Shown here one piece after another: positions 38,434 through 47,727 of a stretch of DNA of 54,444 bases. Where the stretch lies: assembly GCA_023954815.1 (NCBI GenBank), contig JAGSHB010000017.1, forward strand, positions 1 through 54,444, written 5' to 3'. The notes beneath the pieces are model-generated. The model saw only the letters and a program-made list of their open reading frames with translations. It searched no databases and was not told the DNA's origin. The position numbers were made by a program, and so were the translations under genes. The stretch is from Myxococcales bacterium (GTDB lineage Bacteria; Myxococcota_A; UBA9042). Within the stretch, counting starts at the first letter, position 1. Each line of letters opens with the position of its first letter.

Positions 38434-38787
38434 ATGCGACACCTGAAGTCTGGCCGGAAGCTTGGCCGCGATACGGCTCACCGCAAATCGATGATGCTCA
38501 ACCTCTGCAAGTCGCTCATCGAGCACGAGCGGATTACAACCACTGAGGCGAAGGCGAAAGAGCTGCGCAGCTGGGTGGAGCCCTTGATCACGCTGGCGAA
38601 GGAAGACTCGGTGCACAACCGGCGTCTCGCTTTCAACAAGCTGCGCGATCGTGGCTTGGTCCACAAGCTCTTCACCGAGCTGGCTCCGCGTTACCAGGCG
38701 CGTCCAGGCGGGTACACCCGTCGGATGAAGCTGGGCCCGCGCACGGGCGACCGCGCTCCGATGAACATCATCGAGCTGGTGGGCTAG
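38434..38787 (+). CDS. rplQ: 50S ribosomal protein L17
   Basis: 117 residues: [20 protein letters not shown] and [16 protein letters not shown], ending with [19 protein letters not shown] then NIIELV. Last gene of the whole ribosomal cluster; the terminator begins about 20 bases downstream. Confidence 0.99.
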   Translation: MRHLKSGRKLGRDTAHRKSMMLNLCKSLIEHERITTTEAKAKELRSWVEPLITLAKEDSVHNRRLAFNKLRDRGLVHKLFTELAPRYQARPGGYTRRMKLGPRTGDRAPMNIIELVG

Positions 38788-38807
38788 CCTTCAGGCTGGA
38801 AATAGAC

Positions 38808-38850
38808 GAAACGGGGCGCGATGCTTGGCATCGCGCCCCGTTTTCCTTTT
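38808..38850 (+). terminator. intrinsic terminator of the rplQ operon
   Basis: A stem of about 16 pairs, left arm from 38808 (AAACGGGGCGCGATGC part) to 38824, loop TTG (38825-38827), right arm GCATCGCGCCCCGTTT from 38828, followed by TTTTCCTTTTG. Strong intrinsic terminator on the plus strand. Confidence 0.93.
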
Positions 38851-38949
38851 GTTGGTGGTCGTATTGCCGACAGGTGGTTTGGATTTTCCGGTGATGGGTC
38901 GGTGGCGCGTGTGCAGCGAGTCGTCGCGTACGCCGCAGGAGGCCAGACC

Positions 38950-39612
38950 TCAGATGGGGGACCACTTGTAGCCGACGCCCCTGACGGTCTGGAGTGGGTC
39001 AGCGTGAGGACTTCCTAGCTTGGCGCGCAGTCTTCGTACGTGAATGTCGACAGTTCTTGTACCGCCGCCGTAGCGATGACCCCAGACGCGATCGAGCAGT
39101 ACGTCGCGATTCCATGCGCGGCCGGGGTTTTGGACGAGGTGCCGAAGGAGCGCGAACTCTTGCGGAGTGAGCTGAAGTGGGGCGCCGTCGATTCGCGCTT
39201 CAAAGCCATCGACATCAACAACTAGCGAACCAACTGCAACCGACGACTGTCGACCGTCAGTCGACAGGCCGATCAGCCGAGAAACGCGCGCCAGGATCTC
39301 CGCCGGCGGGGCACTCCGCGCTACGAAATCCGAGCAAGGCATGCGTGCGGCCAGCGGCAGCCACCGGGTATCGAGCACAACCAGGCTCTGGACGCGACCC
39401 ACGACGGGGTGACGCTGCATCGCCGTGAGTAGCGGAGCGATCGTCGCGGTTGGCGCCGGTTCCAAGATGGCGAGGTCGGGCGGCGCGGTGATCGGGCATG
39501 AGAAGCGACCCTCTTCAAGGAGGTGCGTCGTAACGCGACAAGGGCCATACTCCAGCGCATCCCGCACTGCGGACCGATTCGAGTCAAAGGTAAATAGAAA
39601 GACATTGCGCAC
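38950..39612 (-). CDS. atypical OmpR/PhoB-type response regulator with degenerate receiver
   Basis: 220 residues. The C-terminal half (about 125-218) is a clear winged-helix DNA-binding domain: LTPQEFALLRHLVQNPGRAW, then DVLLDRVWGHRYGG and VDIHVRRLRAKLG, GVGYKW. The N-terminal half has receiver-like strands but not the phosphorylation site: the usual Asp is Glu51 (DLAILEP), the first acidic cluster reads FTFDSN, and the conserved Lys is missing. It probably acts without phosphorylation, as known for other atypical regulators. GTG 39612 (MRNVFLFTF) preferred. No histidine kinase is adjacent. Transcribed toward the rplQ terminator. Confidence 0.88.
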   Translation of the reverse strand: MRNVFLFTFDSNRSAVRDALEYGPCRVTTHLLEEGRFSCPITAPPDLAILEPAPTATIAPLLTAMQRHPVVGRVQSLVVLDTRWLPLAARMPCSDFVARSAPPAEILARVSRLIGLSTDGRQSSVAVGSLVVDVDGFEARIDGAPLQLTPQEFALLRHLVQNPGRAWNRDVLLDRVWGHRYGGGTRTVDIHVRRLRAKLGSPHADPLQTVRGVGYKWSPI

Positions 39613-39676
39613 GGCCAAACCCTACTCGTTCGGCGATTGGGAGGCTACCGGCTGCTGCGTTGAAAGAGGGACAGCG

Positions 39677-41242
39677 ATGACGAATGGGCAAGCGAAGGGG
39701 CAGTGGGCGCTCGCAGGCGGCACGGGGTTGCTTCTCGCAGGGGCCTATCCGGGCCTGGGGTGGTGGCCGCTTGCGTTGGTCGCTTTCGTTCCGCTGCTCT
39801 GGTCGTTGCGTCACGTGGATTCGGTCAAGCGTGGATTTGGCCTGGGTTTGTTGGCCGGCACCACACTTCACGGGCTGTCTTTCCACTGGCTGAGTTTCAC
39901 GATGCAGGAGATGAGCGGGCTGCCAACAGCTGTAGGTTGGCTGGTCGTAGGCCTCCATGCAGTAGCGATGGGCCTACACCAAGCGGTCTTCGCGGGCATG
40001 GTGGTCGCGAGTGGCAAGTGGCGTCAGAAGTGGTGGTGGTCGGCTTGGCTGGCCGCGGTATGGATGGCGGTGGAGTTGGTCGTGCCGTGGCAGTTTCCCT
40101 GGTACCTCGGAAATGCGGTCTATCCCGAGCCGATTTTACTGCAGGCAGCCGATATTATCGGGATTGTGGGGGTGAGCGGGCTTTGCGTTGCCGTCGCTTC
40201 GCTGTCGGTAGTGAGCATGGAGCGTCGGTCGTGGCGAGTTGCCGCAACTGGGATCGCGCTGATCGGCGTCTGGGTTGGCTACGGCAGCCTGCGTTTGCAT
40301 CAGGTCGATGCGGCGCAGACCAAGAAAAAGTGGACGGTCGGCATCGTCCAGCACAATCCATCCGTCGCTGAGAAGAAGAGCCTCAAGCCGAAGCCTCGCC
40401 TACCGATGTTGCACAGAGCGAAGGCGCTCACAAAGAAACTGCCCCTCGACACGCTTGATCTCGTGGTTTGGCCAGAGGGGACCCTGCCATTTTTCTATGT
40501 CCCGCTTGAGGTCGACAAGCCAGAGCGGGCACCTGCCGTGCTGCGCCAAACAACAAAGGAGGTCCGCACGTTGGCCAAGGGGCTCGGTCGTCCGATGGTG
40601 TTCGGGTCTTTGCGGATGCTCGACAAAAAGTGGAAGGCCCGACCGAGGAATTCAGCGATCGTCATCGATGGGACGTCCGAGCAGACCTATGACAAGCGTA
40701 TTTTGGTGCCCTTCGGCGAGTATCTACCCGGGCGAGACCTCTTCCCATCGCTCAAAGATCTCATCCCCGGGGTGAGTGACATTGGCCGCGGCGACGGCAG
40801 CAGTGTGCTGGCTATCCGGGGTGTGAAGGTGGGTATGAGTATTTGCTATGAGGCGCTCTTTCCAGCGTTTATGTGGGCACAGAACGCAACGGCGGACGTA
40901 CTGCTCAACCTGACTGACGACGTCTGGTTCGGACCGACCAACGCGCCTGAACTGCATCTCATGGTGCAGGCGCCCCGGGCCGTAGAGCTGCGCAGGCCGC
41001 TGATTCGCGCCACTGCGACTGGTGTATCGGCGTTGGTGGACGCGGGAGGGAGGATCAGAGGGCGAACAGGGGTCTGGGAGGCCACGACTCGGGTCGTTTC
41101 TGTGAAGATGGCGGATCTAGGCTCCCCATATCGGCTGTGGGGCCCCTGGCCTGGTCGGTTGCTTGGGGCCTGGGTGTTGGGGATTGGGTTTGTACTCTGG
41201 CGCCGGCGCCGGACAGGGCTGGAGGCCGCGTCGCCCGAGTGA
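39677..41242 (+). CDS. lnt: apolipoprotein N-acyltransferase
   Basis: Inner-membrane enzyme that N-acylates the lipidated Cys of lipoproteins. 521 residues: six or so transmembrane helices in the first 210, then a periplasmic nitrilase-like domain. The catalytic triad is Glu267 (VVWPEGTLPF), Lys340 (YDKRILVPFGEYLP) and Cys390 (SICYEALFP). ATG 39677 matches family length; the frame is open to 39425, but that overlaps the regulator gene. Neighbouring lipoproteins in this window are likely substrates, as all cell lipoproteins would be. Confidence 0.96.
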   Translation: MTNGQAKGQWALAGGTGLLLAGAYPGLGWWPLALVAFVPLLWSLRHVDSVKRGFGLGLLAGTTLHGLSFHWLSFTMQEMSGLPTAVGWLVVGLHAVAMGLHQAVFAGMVVASGKWRQKWWWSAWLAAVWMAVELVVPWQFPWYLGNAVYPEPILLQAADIIGIVGVSGLCVAVASLSVVSMERRSWRVAATGIALIGVWVGYGSLRLHQVDAAQTKKKWTVGIVQHNPSVAEKKSLKPKPRLPMLHRAKALTKKLPLDTLDLVVWPEGTLPFFYVPLEVDKPERAPAVLRQTTKEVRTLAKGLGRPMVFGSLRMLDKKWKARPRNSAIVIDGTSEQTYDKRILVPFGEYLPGRDLFPSLKDLIPGVSDIGRGDGSSVLAIRGVKVGMSICYEALFPAFMWAQNATADVLLNLTDDVWFGPTNAPELHLMVQAPRAVELRRPLIRATATGVSALVDAGGRIRGRTGVWEATTRVVSVKMADLGSPYRLWGPWPGRLLGAWVLGIGFVLWRRRRTGLEAASPE

Positions 41243-41359
41243 GTTGGCCGCGTTCATCCATCGGCGCGTCAACGGGACAAGACGGAGGCGCCTGAGTCCG
41301 TGCGAACTCGGCCCCGTTGTGTTAGCACGCGCGCAGGCGGCTTAGCCGCGGAGGACCCC

Positions 41360-42316
41360 ATGGCGAATCAATCCAACAATAAGAAGCCATCTGGCCGCCG
41401 CTCAGGCAGCTCGCAGGCCAAGAAATCAACGAAAAAGCCCGCTGACGGCGAGCGTCTGCAGAAGGTGCTGTCGCGCCGAGGCGTGGCATCCCGTCGCGGC
41501 TCGGAGCAGCTCATCGCCGACGGTCGCGTGACGGTCAACGGCGTCGTGGTGACCGAAATGGGCGTGCGCGTGAATGCAGCAACCGACGACATCCGGGTCG
41601 ACGATGAGCGCATCAAGAGTCCACCGCGCACCGTCGTTTTGGTCCTCAACAAGCCGGTTGGCACCCTATGTTCCGAGAACGACCCGGAGCGCCGTCCTTT
41701 GGTGCATCACCTGGTTCCTCGGGAGATGGCATTGCGGACGGTTGGTCGACTCGATTTTAACACAGAGGGCGTGCTGCTCTTTACCAACGATGGTGATCTA
41801 GCGTTGCGTCTGAGCCACCCCCGGCACGGCGTGCAACGGACCTACGACGCCAGAGTTCGCGGCATTCCGAACGAAGAGACGCTCAATCGGCTCGTTCGCG
41901 GCGTGCAACTCGACGATGGCCCCGCTCACGTCGAGTCCGTGCAGGTCGTCAAGCGCACCGACCGCAACGCTTGGGTTCGCCTGACGCTCACTGAGGGGCG
42001 TAACCGCGAGGTGCGTCGTCTCATGGAACGCGTGGGCCATCCCGTCATGCGCTTGCGCCGTATTCGTTTCGCAGGTGTGGCCGCCGAGGGACTCAAGCCC
42101 GGTCAGTGGCGCGAGTTGATTCCGGAAGAGGTCGAGCAGCTCCGTGAGCGCGGCCATCTCGGTGGCTTTCAGCTGCCGCCGGATCCTCGACGTCGCAACG
42201 CGCGAGTCGGTGGTGCCAAGGTGGAGATGGATGACGAGGGGCAGCGGCAGGTCCGCGCGAGCCTGAAGAGTGAAGCGCCCAAGCCACGCCGTCGCCATGA
42301 CAAGCGGAGGGGATAA
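41360..42316 (+). CDS. 23S rRNA pseudouridine synthase (RluB family)
   Basis: 318 residues. A Lys/Ser-rich N-terminus (1-30) precedes an S4 domain (RLQKVLSRRGVASRRGSEQL) and the RsuA/RluB catalytic domain with the aspartate Asp132 in GRLDFNTEGVLLFTND, then NREVRRLMERVGHPVMRLRR. The basic C-terminal tail past about 275 suggests an rRNA-binding extension. ATG 41360 has GGAGGA upstream. rluB and rluE/F share the fold, so the exact target is by family. wecB follows with a one-base gap. Confidence 0.9.
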   Translation: MANQSNNKKPSGRRSGSSQAKKSTKKPADGERLQKVLSRRGVASRRGSEQLIADGRVTVNGVVVTEMGVRVNAATDDIRVDDERIKSPPRTVVLVLNKPVGTLCSENDPERRPLVHHLVPREMALRTVGRLDFNTEGVLLFTNDGDLALRLSHPRHGVQRTYDARVRGIPNEETLNRLVRGVQLDDGPAHVESVQVVKRTDRNAWVRLTLTEGRNREVRRLMERVGHPVMRLRRIRFAGVAAEGLKPGQWRELIPEEVEQLRERGHLGGFQLPPDPRRRNARVGGAKVEMDDEGQRQVRASLKSEAPKPRRRHDKRRG

Positions 42317-42317
42317 G

Positions 42318-43424
42318 ATGCTGCAGCCGAAGAAGATCACATGCGTCGTTGGCGCCAGGCCGAATTTCATGAAGGTCGCGCCGGTCGTGCTCGCCCTGAA
42401 AGCTCGTGGTCTCAATGTGCGCTTGGTTCACACCGGCCAGCACTACGACGCTCGGATGAGTGCGGTGTTCTTCGATGATTTGGGCATGCCGCGGCCAGAT
42501 GCATTCTTGGAAGTGGGCAGCGCCACCCACGCCGTGCAGACCGCTCGTGTATTGGAGCGGTTCGACGCCGATTGCACGGAGTTTCAGCCTGAACTTGTGC
42601 TGGTCGCTGGCGATGTGAACTCCACGATCGCCTGCGCCATGGTCGCCGCAAAGCGCGGAATTGCTGTCGGACACATCGAGGCCGGTCTTCGCTCTCGTGA
42701 CTGGGCCATGCCCGAGGAGATCAACCGGATCCTCACGGACAACTGCTCGGACCTCCTGCTCACCCCCTCCGCAGACGGCGATGAAAACCTGCGGGCGGAG
42801 GGCGTGCCGGAGTGGCGTATCCACCGCGTCGGCAACCTGATGATCGACAGTCTACGTCGCCACTTGGAGCGCGCGCTGACGCTCAAAATGCCCGAAACTC
42901 TTGGGCTGGAGCCCGGTGGCTACGTCGTCGTGACGCTGCATCGCCCGAGTAACGTCGATGTGCCTGAGCAGCTCGAAGCGCTGCTTGCCGCCATTGGGGA
43001 GGTGTCTGAGCGTATGCCGGTGGTCTTCCCCATTCATCCCCGCACGCGAGCCCGGATTGCCGACGCGAACATTACCGTTGCCGAGGGCGTAAGGCTCGTG
43101 GAGCCCCTGGGTTACCTGCAGTTCTTGGGCCTCATGGCGCAGTGCAAGATCATGCTGACGGATTCGGGCGGTATTCAGGAAGAGACGACTGCGCTGGGCG
43201 TGCCTTGTCTGACGTTGCGGGACAATACTGAGCGTCCGATTACGGTCGATGAAGGCACCAACACGTTGCTGGGCGCGGTCGCAGCGCGGGTGGTTCCGGC
43301 GGTCGATGAGATCGTTCGGACCGGCGGAAAACAGGGCAGGATCCCTGATCTTTGGGACGGAAAGTCAGCGGAGCGCGTGGCCGATCTCGTCTGTGGCGGC
43401 TTCCGCACCATGCTTGGCGGCTAG
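42318..43424 (+). CDS. wecB: UDP-N-acetylglucosamine 2-epimerase (non-hydrolysing)
   Basis: Interconverts UDP-GlcNAc and UDP-ManNAc for surface polysaccharide. 368 residues: VVGARPNFMKVAPV, LVHTGQHYDARMSAVFF, HIEAGLRSRDWAMPEEINR, then LTDSGGIQEETTALGVPCL with TERPITVDEGTN. These cover both Rossmann halves and the substrate site of the family. ATG 42318 lies eight bases after GGAGGGG; the frame is open to 42270 inside rluB. The next gene starts three bases after the stop. Confidence 0.96.
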   Translation: MLQPKKITCVVGARPNFMKVAPVVLALKARGLNVRLVHTGQHYDARMSAVFFDDLGMPRPDAFLEVGSATHAVQTARVLERFDADCTEFQPELVLVAGDVNSTIACAMVAAKRGIAVGHIEAGLRSRDWAMPEEINRILTDNCSDLLLTPSADGDENLRAEGVPEWRIHRVGNLMIDSLRRHLERALTLKMPETLGLEPGGYVVVTLHRPSNVDVPEQLEALLAAIGEVSERMPVVFPIHPRTRARIADANITVAEGVRLVEPLGYLQFLGLMAQCKIMLTDSGGIQEETTALGVPCLTLRDNTERPITVDEGTNTLLGAVAARVVPAVDEIVRTGGKQGRIPDLWDGKSAERVADLVCGGFRTMLGG

Positions 43425-43427
43425 TTC

Positions 43428-45092
43428 ATGAGTCGCCCCGCCGTTGCCGCTGTCGTTGTCATCCTCGTGGGACTCATCGGGGCCTATGCTGCGCATCTGC
43501 ATCAGGCAACTGGGCGTGCCCACGCGCTCGCCGACGTTGTTCCTGCCAATGCGGGCGCGGTGCTCTGGGTCGACGGCGTTGGCCAGACGTTTTCGCAACT
43601 AACGGCCCTGGGGCAACGGGTTGAGGGGGCTGCGGGTGTTCCCGATGCCTTGGCCGCCGCGATGGGGCTCTCGGCAGCGACGCCAGATGCCCTCGCAGAC
43701 GCCGGGCTTATTGCCGATGCCGGAATCGCGATCTTTGTCTGGGAGGATGCGGCCTGGGTAGTGGGCAGCCTTGCGCCAGGTTTGGGAATCGCCCACGTCA
43801 GCCGTTGGGTTGCGCAGCGCGGTTGGTCCCTCGCACCAACCGAGGTCGCAAACTCGTGGCATCTCAAACCGGGGCCCAGCGGCGCGGCGGTAGGCAATGC
43901 GTGGCTGCGTGACAGTCGTTTCGTCGCCCGGCTGCCGGTGCCCAAGGCGTGGCGCGGCTTGCTCGGCAACGCCCCAGTCGCCAATCAGAAAGACAAGCAG
44001 GGCACACCGCCAGTTCGCCCCCCCGAAGAGGCCATCGCTCGTTATGAAGCGGCCGAAAAGGGACTACCCACGTCGGAACCGGGCAGCGTGCACGTTCACG
44101 CTGCGCTGAGTCACGGCGACGCGGTTCGGCCGGCGGTTCGGCGTGCCATCGGCCTCGCGTCCCTGCTGTTCGGTGGGCTAGTCGATAACATTCGCGGGCT
44201 CGCCGGGGCCTTGCAGCTTCAAGGTCAGTCCGTGCGCGCGAGCATCAACTTGTGGTCGGTCCCCAAGGCGAATTCAGACATCGCCGCCTATCACGACGGC
44301 TTCCTGCCAAAGGGCAGCGCCCCGCTCGCTTTGGGCCAGGTCTTGCCGGACGAAATCGCTCTGTGGTCACGCGCTCACATCAATCCCAAGCTCATGGATA
44401 TGATCCCCAGTTTCATTCGTAGTCGCGTCCTGCCAGCCACCCTGCTTCGACCGCTACACCCTGCCTTGGCCAAGGTCGATGCCCGCAAGCTGCTGCTCGA
44501 CCGTCTCGAGGGTCGTTTCGCCGTCGGGCTGCTCGGAATCGATGACGGAGCGCCCCTCGATCCGCGTTCGTGGCGCCGCACGGGGCTTCAGCGGGTACTT
44601 GGCGGCTTCGCTGCGACGACGTTTGTTACGCCTAACGACGCGACTGCCTTGCAGGGAGCCTGCCGCCAAGCGCTCACAGCCGCGGGAGAGAAGACCCAAG
44701 AGTTGAAGCTTGGCCAATGGCAGGGCTGGACCGGGACCATCATGGACAATGAGGTGTCGCTGCTGCGCAAGGACAATGCGCTGCTCGTCATCTCCGGCAA
44801 GGGCGAAAGAGCCCGTTTTGAACGCGTCGCTCGTGGCCGCTTTCCTGCCATGGGTAAGGCCGTGGCGACAACGATGGAGAGCGCCATGGTCGCCGACACG
44901 ATCGGTTGGATTGGCGTGGCGAGCACAACTGGCCGCATCGCCCGGGCAGCCCGTCGTCGCGGCGTACCCGACGCGTTTGTTCGAATGATTCGGAGTGTCG
45001 CCGCCTTCACAGCTGCTGTCGGCCTCAACCCCAACGGGACACACTTGGCACTGGAGTTACGACCGCGCGCACCATCTGGAGCCAAGCCATGA
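43428..45092 (+). CDS. hypothetical membrane-anchored protein, operon with ABC transporter
   Basis: I do not recognise the family with confidence. 554 residues: N-terminal transmembrane anchor (AVVVILVGLIGAYAAH) then a large extracytoplasmic domain with two similar-looking halves; ALGQVLPDEIALWSRAH and LEGRFAVGLLGIDDG are beta-rich. Related in character to DUF3352-type proteins, but this is tentative. Its stop overlaps the ATP-binding gene by four bases (ATGA), strongly suggesting it works with that transporter. Confidence 0.75.
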   Translation: MSRPAVAAVVVILVGLIGAYAAHLHQATGRAHALADVVPANAGAVLWVDGVGQTFSQLTALGQRVEGAAGVPDALAAAMGLSAATPDALADAGLIADAGIAIFVWEDAAWVVGSLAPGLGIAHVSRWVAQRGWSLAPTEVANSWHLKPGPSGAAVGNAWLRDSRFVARLPVPKAWRGLLGNAPVANQKDKQGTPPVRPPEEAIARYEAAEKGLPTSEPGSVHVHAALSHGDAVRPAVRRAIGLASLLFGGLVDNIRGLAGALQLQGQSVRASINLWSVPKANSDIAAYHDGFLPKGSAPLALGQVLPDEIALWSRAHINPKLMDMIPSFIRSRVLPATLLRPLHPALAKVDARKLLLDRLEGRFAVGLLGIDDGAPLDPRSWRRTGLQRVLGGFAATTFVTPNDATALQGACRQALTAAGEKTQELKLGQWQGWTGTIMDNEVSLLRKDNALLVISGKGERARFERVARGRFPAMGKAVATTMESAMVADTIGWIGVASTTGRIARAARRRGVPDAFVRMIRSVAAFTAAVGLNPNGTHLALELRPRAPSGAKP

Positions 45093-45784
45093 CCGCTGCG
45101 ATCGATGCGGTTGGGCTCGGTCGCCGCTATGCCGGCCCCGATGGGGATATCACCGCGCTATCCGGCGTGGACCTGCACATCGACGCAGGCGAATGGGTCG
45201 GGATCGTCGGGCGCAGTGGCGCGGGCAAGACGACCATGCTGCAGCTACTCGGCGCGCTGGACCGGGGCTATGACGGTTCACTCCGCATCGGTGGTGTCGA
45301 ACTGAAGAACCTCAAGGACCGCGCCCTCTCCGAGTTTCGCAACGGTCACATCGGTTTTGTGTTCCAGGCCTTCAACCTGCTGCCCGATTTGTCAGTCGGC
45401 GCAAACGTGACCATGCCGGCCCACTTCGGTGCGGGTATGCCTCAAGCCGAGGCCACACACCGGGGGCGCGAACTGCTGGCGCAAGTGGGGCTTCCGGATG
45501 TCTGGAACAAGCGGCCACTGACGCTATCGGGCGGCCAAAGGCAACGTGTGGCCATTGCCCGCGCCCTGCTGCTGCGCCCCGCGCTCTTGTTGTGCGATGA
45601 GCCCACTGGGGCTCTTGATACAAAGACCGCCGCGGCGGTGCTCGAATTGTTCAGTGAGCTTCGGCAAGCGCATGGCACCACACTGGTGCTCGTCACCCAC
45701 GATGATGAGGTCAAAGAACGGTGCCCCCGGGTCCTGACCCTCGATGGTGGTCGTCTAGTGGCCGATGAGCGGAGGCCGCTGTGA
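45089..45784 (+). CDS. ABC transporter ATP-binding protein (LolD/MacB type)
   Basis: 231 residues. Walker A GRSGAGKTT (41-49), Q-loop FVFQAFNLLPDLS, signature LSGGQRQRVAIARAL, Walker B LLLCDEPTGALD and the H-loop LVTHDD are all present. The MacB/LolD subfamily, which pairs with FtsX-fold permeases, is indicated by the FNLLP and GALD features. It overlaps the previous gene (ATGA) and the next one (GTGA). Confidence 0.95.
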   Translation: MTAAIDAVGLGRRYAGPDGDITALSGVDLHIDAGEWVGIVGRSGAGKTTMLQLLGALDRGYDGSLRIGGVELKNLKDRALSEFRNGHIGFVFQAFNLLPDLSVGANVTMPAHFGAGMPQAEATHRGRELLAQVGLPDVWNKRPLTLSGGQRQRVAIARALLLRPALLLCDEPTGALDTKTAAAVLELFSELRQAHGTTLVLVTHDDEVKERCPRVLTLDGGRLVADERRPL

Positions 45785-47658
45785 AGAGCTCCCGCCTGCT
45801 CGGTCTCGTCGCCGTCCACCTTCGTGCAAGCCGTGTTGCCGCATCCTTCGCCATTGTGGGGGTGGCGGTCGGAGTCGCCTTTCTCTGTTTCTTCATCGGA
45901 TTGGGAGAGGGACTTCGCGCGCGGGTACTCAATCGCATCTTTCCAGCTGAGCAGATTGAAATCGAACCGCGGGCTGTGCGCATCTTCGGTGTCGAAGGCA
46001 CGCTGGGCCAGCCCAAACTCGACGCCGCGCGCGTGGCGCAGGTCGGCAGGCTGCCTGGGGTCGTCGCTGCGTTGGGCAAGCAGAAATCGGCCTTTCCGGC
46101 GAAGTTATGGGGCGGAAAGCAGCTTTTGGGCTACGACCTACACACCGAAGCGTTCTTTGACGGAATGCCCGCGACACTGCTGCGACCCGAGCTCGAGCAG
46201 ACAGAGGGTGTGGCAGCAAAACGCATCGCTCGGAAGGGGCGGGCGCTTGAACGATGCGACGTGCACGAAGATTGCCCGGCCGGGTCTTTCTGCCGGGATG
46301 GCGGCTGTGATCCGGTGGAGTGGGCCCCGCGGTTTGACGCCGCAGCCCTACATCTCCGCTGCACGAACGACGCGGGGTGTGTGTCGGGTCAGACCTGCCT
46401 GCGAGGTCGCTGTGCGGCAACGTGTGGGGCAGCCCAAGGCGAGTCGCAGCATTGTTCGGGGGTCTGCGCTCAGGCCTCGTGCAGGACAAAGGCCGACTGC
46501 CCGCAAGGCAGCGCCTGTGGGACTGACGGCCGGTGTGAGATCGGTGCTTGCCTCACCGGCTGTCAGCTGAGCGATACCGGTGACGACGGCTGTCCGGCTC
46601 ATCAGCGCTGCGTTACCCACGCCGGTGCTGCCGTTTGCGAACCCATCCGGTGCGAGTTGGGTCACGCCAGCCACCAACGCAGTCTCGATCCAAGCAAAGC
46701 GCGCGGCTTCGTCACGAAACCTTGCGCCGATGGCCAATGCCGGACGACCCAGCCCTGCCCGAGTCGGCTCTACTGCGCCGCTGACCACCCCGATACCGCC
46801 AGTGGCACGTGCGAGTGGCCCCTGCCGACGGTGGTCAACCCGCTGCTGCTTGAGGTCTTCAACAGCGACATGGCTGCTTCTCTGAACCTCGCCCGCGTCG
46901 CCTCACCGGAAGTGCTATTTGGCGTGCGCTACCACATCGCCATCGGCGACTCTCACTTCACGCGCGATGCAGCGCGCAGCCGCCAGCAGGTCAAACAGGC
47001 CGTCGTTGTCGGTTTTTCGCCCAAAGCACCCGAGTTGGGCGTGGCGCTGCCGCTCGCGCTCGTCCGCCATCACAACGCCCGTATCAAAGGCCCAGAAGCG
47101 GCAGAGTCTTTTGGCGCCATCTTGGTGTCTGTGCGCTCGAACGAACACGTCGCGTCTGTCATCAAGGCCGTGGAAGACATGGGCTTTGTGCTCAGCCGCC
47201 GCTCGCGGGTTGCCCGTACATTTGGCACGGTCGTGTTCCTCATCTATCTGGCGCTGGTGCTGCTCAGCCTCATCGTCCTCATGGTCGCCGCCGCCAACAT
47301 CACGCACACGCTGGCCATGCTCGTGCACGAGCGTCGCCGGGAATTGGCCGTGCTCCGAGCATTGGGGGCAACCGCAATGGACGTCGCCTTGTTGGTTGTC
47401 CTGGAGGGCGCATTCCTTGGGGTGATCGGCGGATTGGTGGGTGTCGCGCTCGCCTGGGGAGGCGCGGCGGTCGTCGAGCGTCTGGCTGCTGATGCGCTGC
47501 GAGGCGTACCGCTGGTTCCCACCCATTTCTTTGAATTTCCGGGGTGGTTACTGCCCACGGCGCTCGCCGTCGCGATCAGTTTCTGTGTCGTCGGGTCGAT
47601 CATTCCCGCGCGCAGGGCCACGCGATTGGACCCAGCGACCGTCCTGTCTCAACCGTAG
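45781..47658 (+). CDS. FtsX-like ABC permease with Cys-rich extracytoplasmic insert
   Basis: 625 residues. N-terminal transmembrane segment (IVGVAVGVAFLCFFIGLG), then a MacB-like periplasmic domain interrupted at about 159-344 by 26 cysteines in short repeats (CDVHEDCPAGSFC, CVSGQTCLRGRC, CRTKADCPQGSACGTDGRC). Then the second half of the periplasmic domain, and three helices of the FtsX fold (VVFLIYLALVLLSLIVLMVA; ALLVVLEGAFLGVIGGLVGV; a last one near 600). The insert resembles the Cys-rich repeats of the lipoprotein encoded at 49024. It is unusual for such permeases. GTG 45781 overlaps the ATPase stop. Confidence 0.9.
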   Translation: MKSSRLLGLVAVHLRASRVAASFAIVGVAVGVAFLCFFIGLGEGLRARVLNRIFPAEQIEIEPRAVRIFGVEGTLGQPKLDAARVAQVGRLPGVVAALGKQKSAFPAKLWGGKQLLGYDLHTEAFFDGMPATLLRPELEQTEGVAAKRIARKGRALERCDVHEDCPAGSFCRDGGCDPVEWAPRFDAAALHLRCTNDAGCVSGQTCLRGRCAATCGAAQGESQHCSGVCAQASCRTKADCPQGSACGTDGRCEIGACLTGCQLSDTGDDGCPAHQRCVTHAGAAVCEPIRCELGHASHQRSLDPSKARGFVTKPCADGQCRTTQPCPSRLYCAADHPDTASGTCEWPLPTVVNPLLLEVFNSDMAASLNLARVASPEVLFGVRYHIAIGDSHFTRDAARSRQQVKQAVVVGFSPKAPELGVALPLALVRHHNARIKGPEAAESFGAILVSVRSNEHVASVIKAVEDMGFVLSRRSRVARTFGTVVFLIYLALVLLSLIVLMVAAANITHTLAMLVHERRRELAVLRALGATAMDVALLVVLEGAFLGVIGGLVGVALAWGGAAVVERLAADALRGVPLVPTHFFEFPGWLLPTALAVAISFCVVGSIIPARRATRLDPATVLSQP

Positions 47659-47688
47659 CTGAGCCGTTATAGGATTGTTGATGTTGCC

Positions 47689-47715
47689 GCATGCCTCCTG
47701 GAGCTAGGCGCATGC
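47689..47715. terminator. hairpin between convergent genes
   Basis: GCAT GCCT (47689-47696), loop CCTGGAGCT, AGGC (47706-47709), gc bulge, ATGC (47712-47715). It lies in the 69-base gap between the permease stop and the convergent amidotransferase-like gene. There is no clear T-run. Confidence 0.3.
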
Positions 47716-47727
47716 GATGGGGGGCCG

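Noticed and set aside
39425-39676. N-terminal extension of lnt
   Set aside because: Overlaps the divergent regulator gene, has no family similarity, and ATG 39677 gives the standard length.
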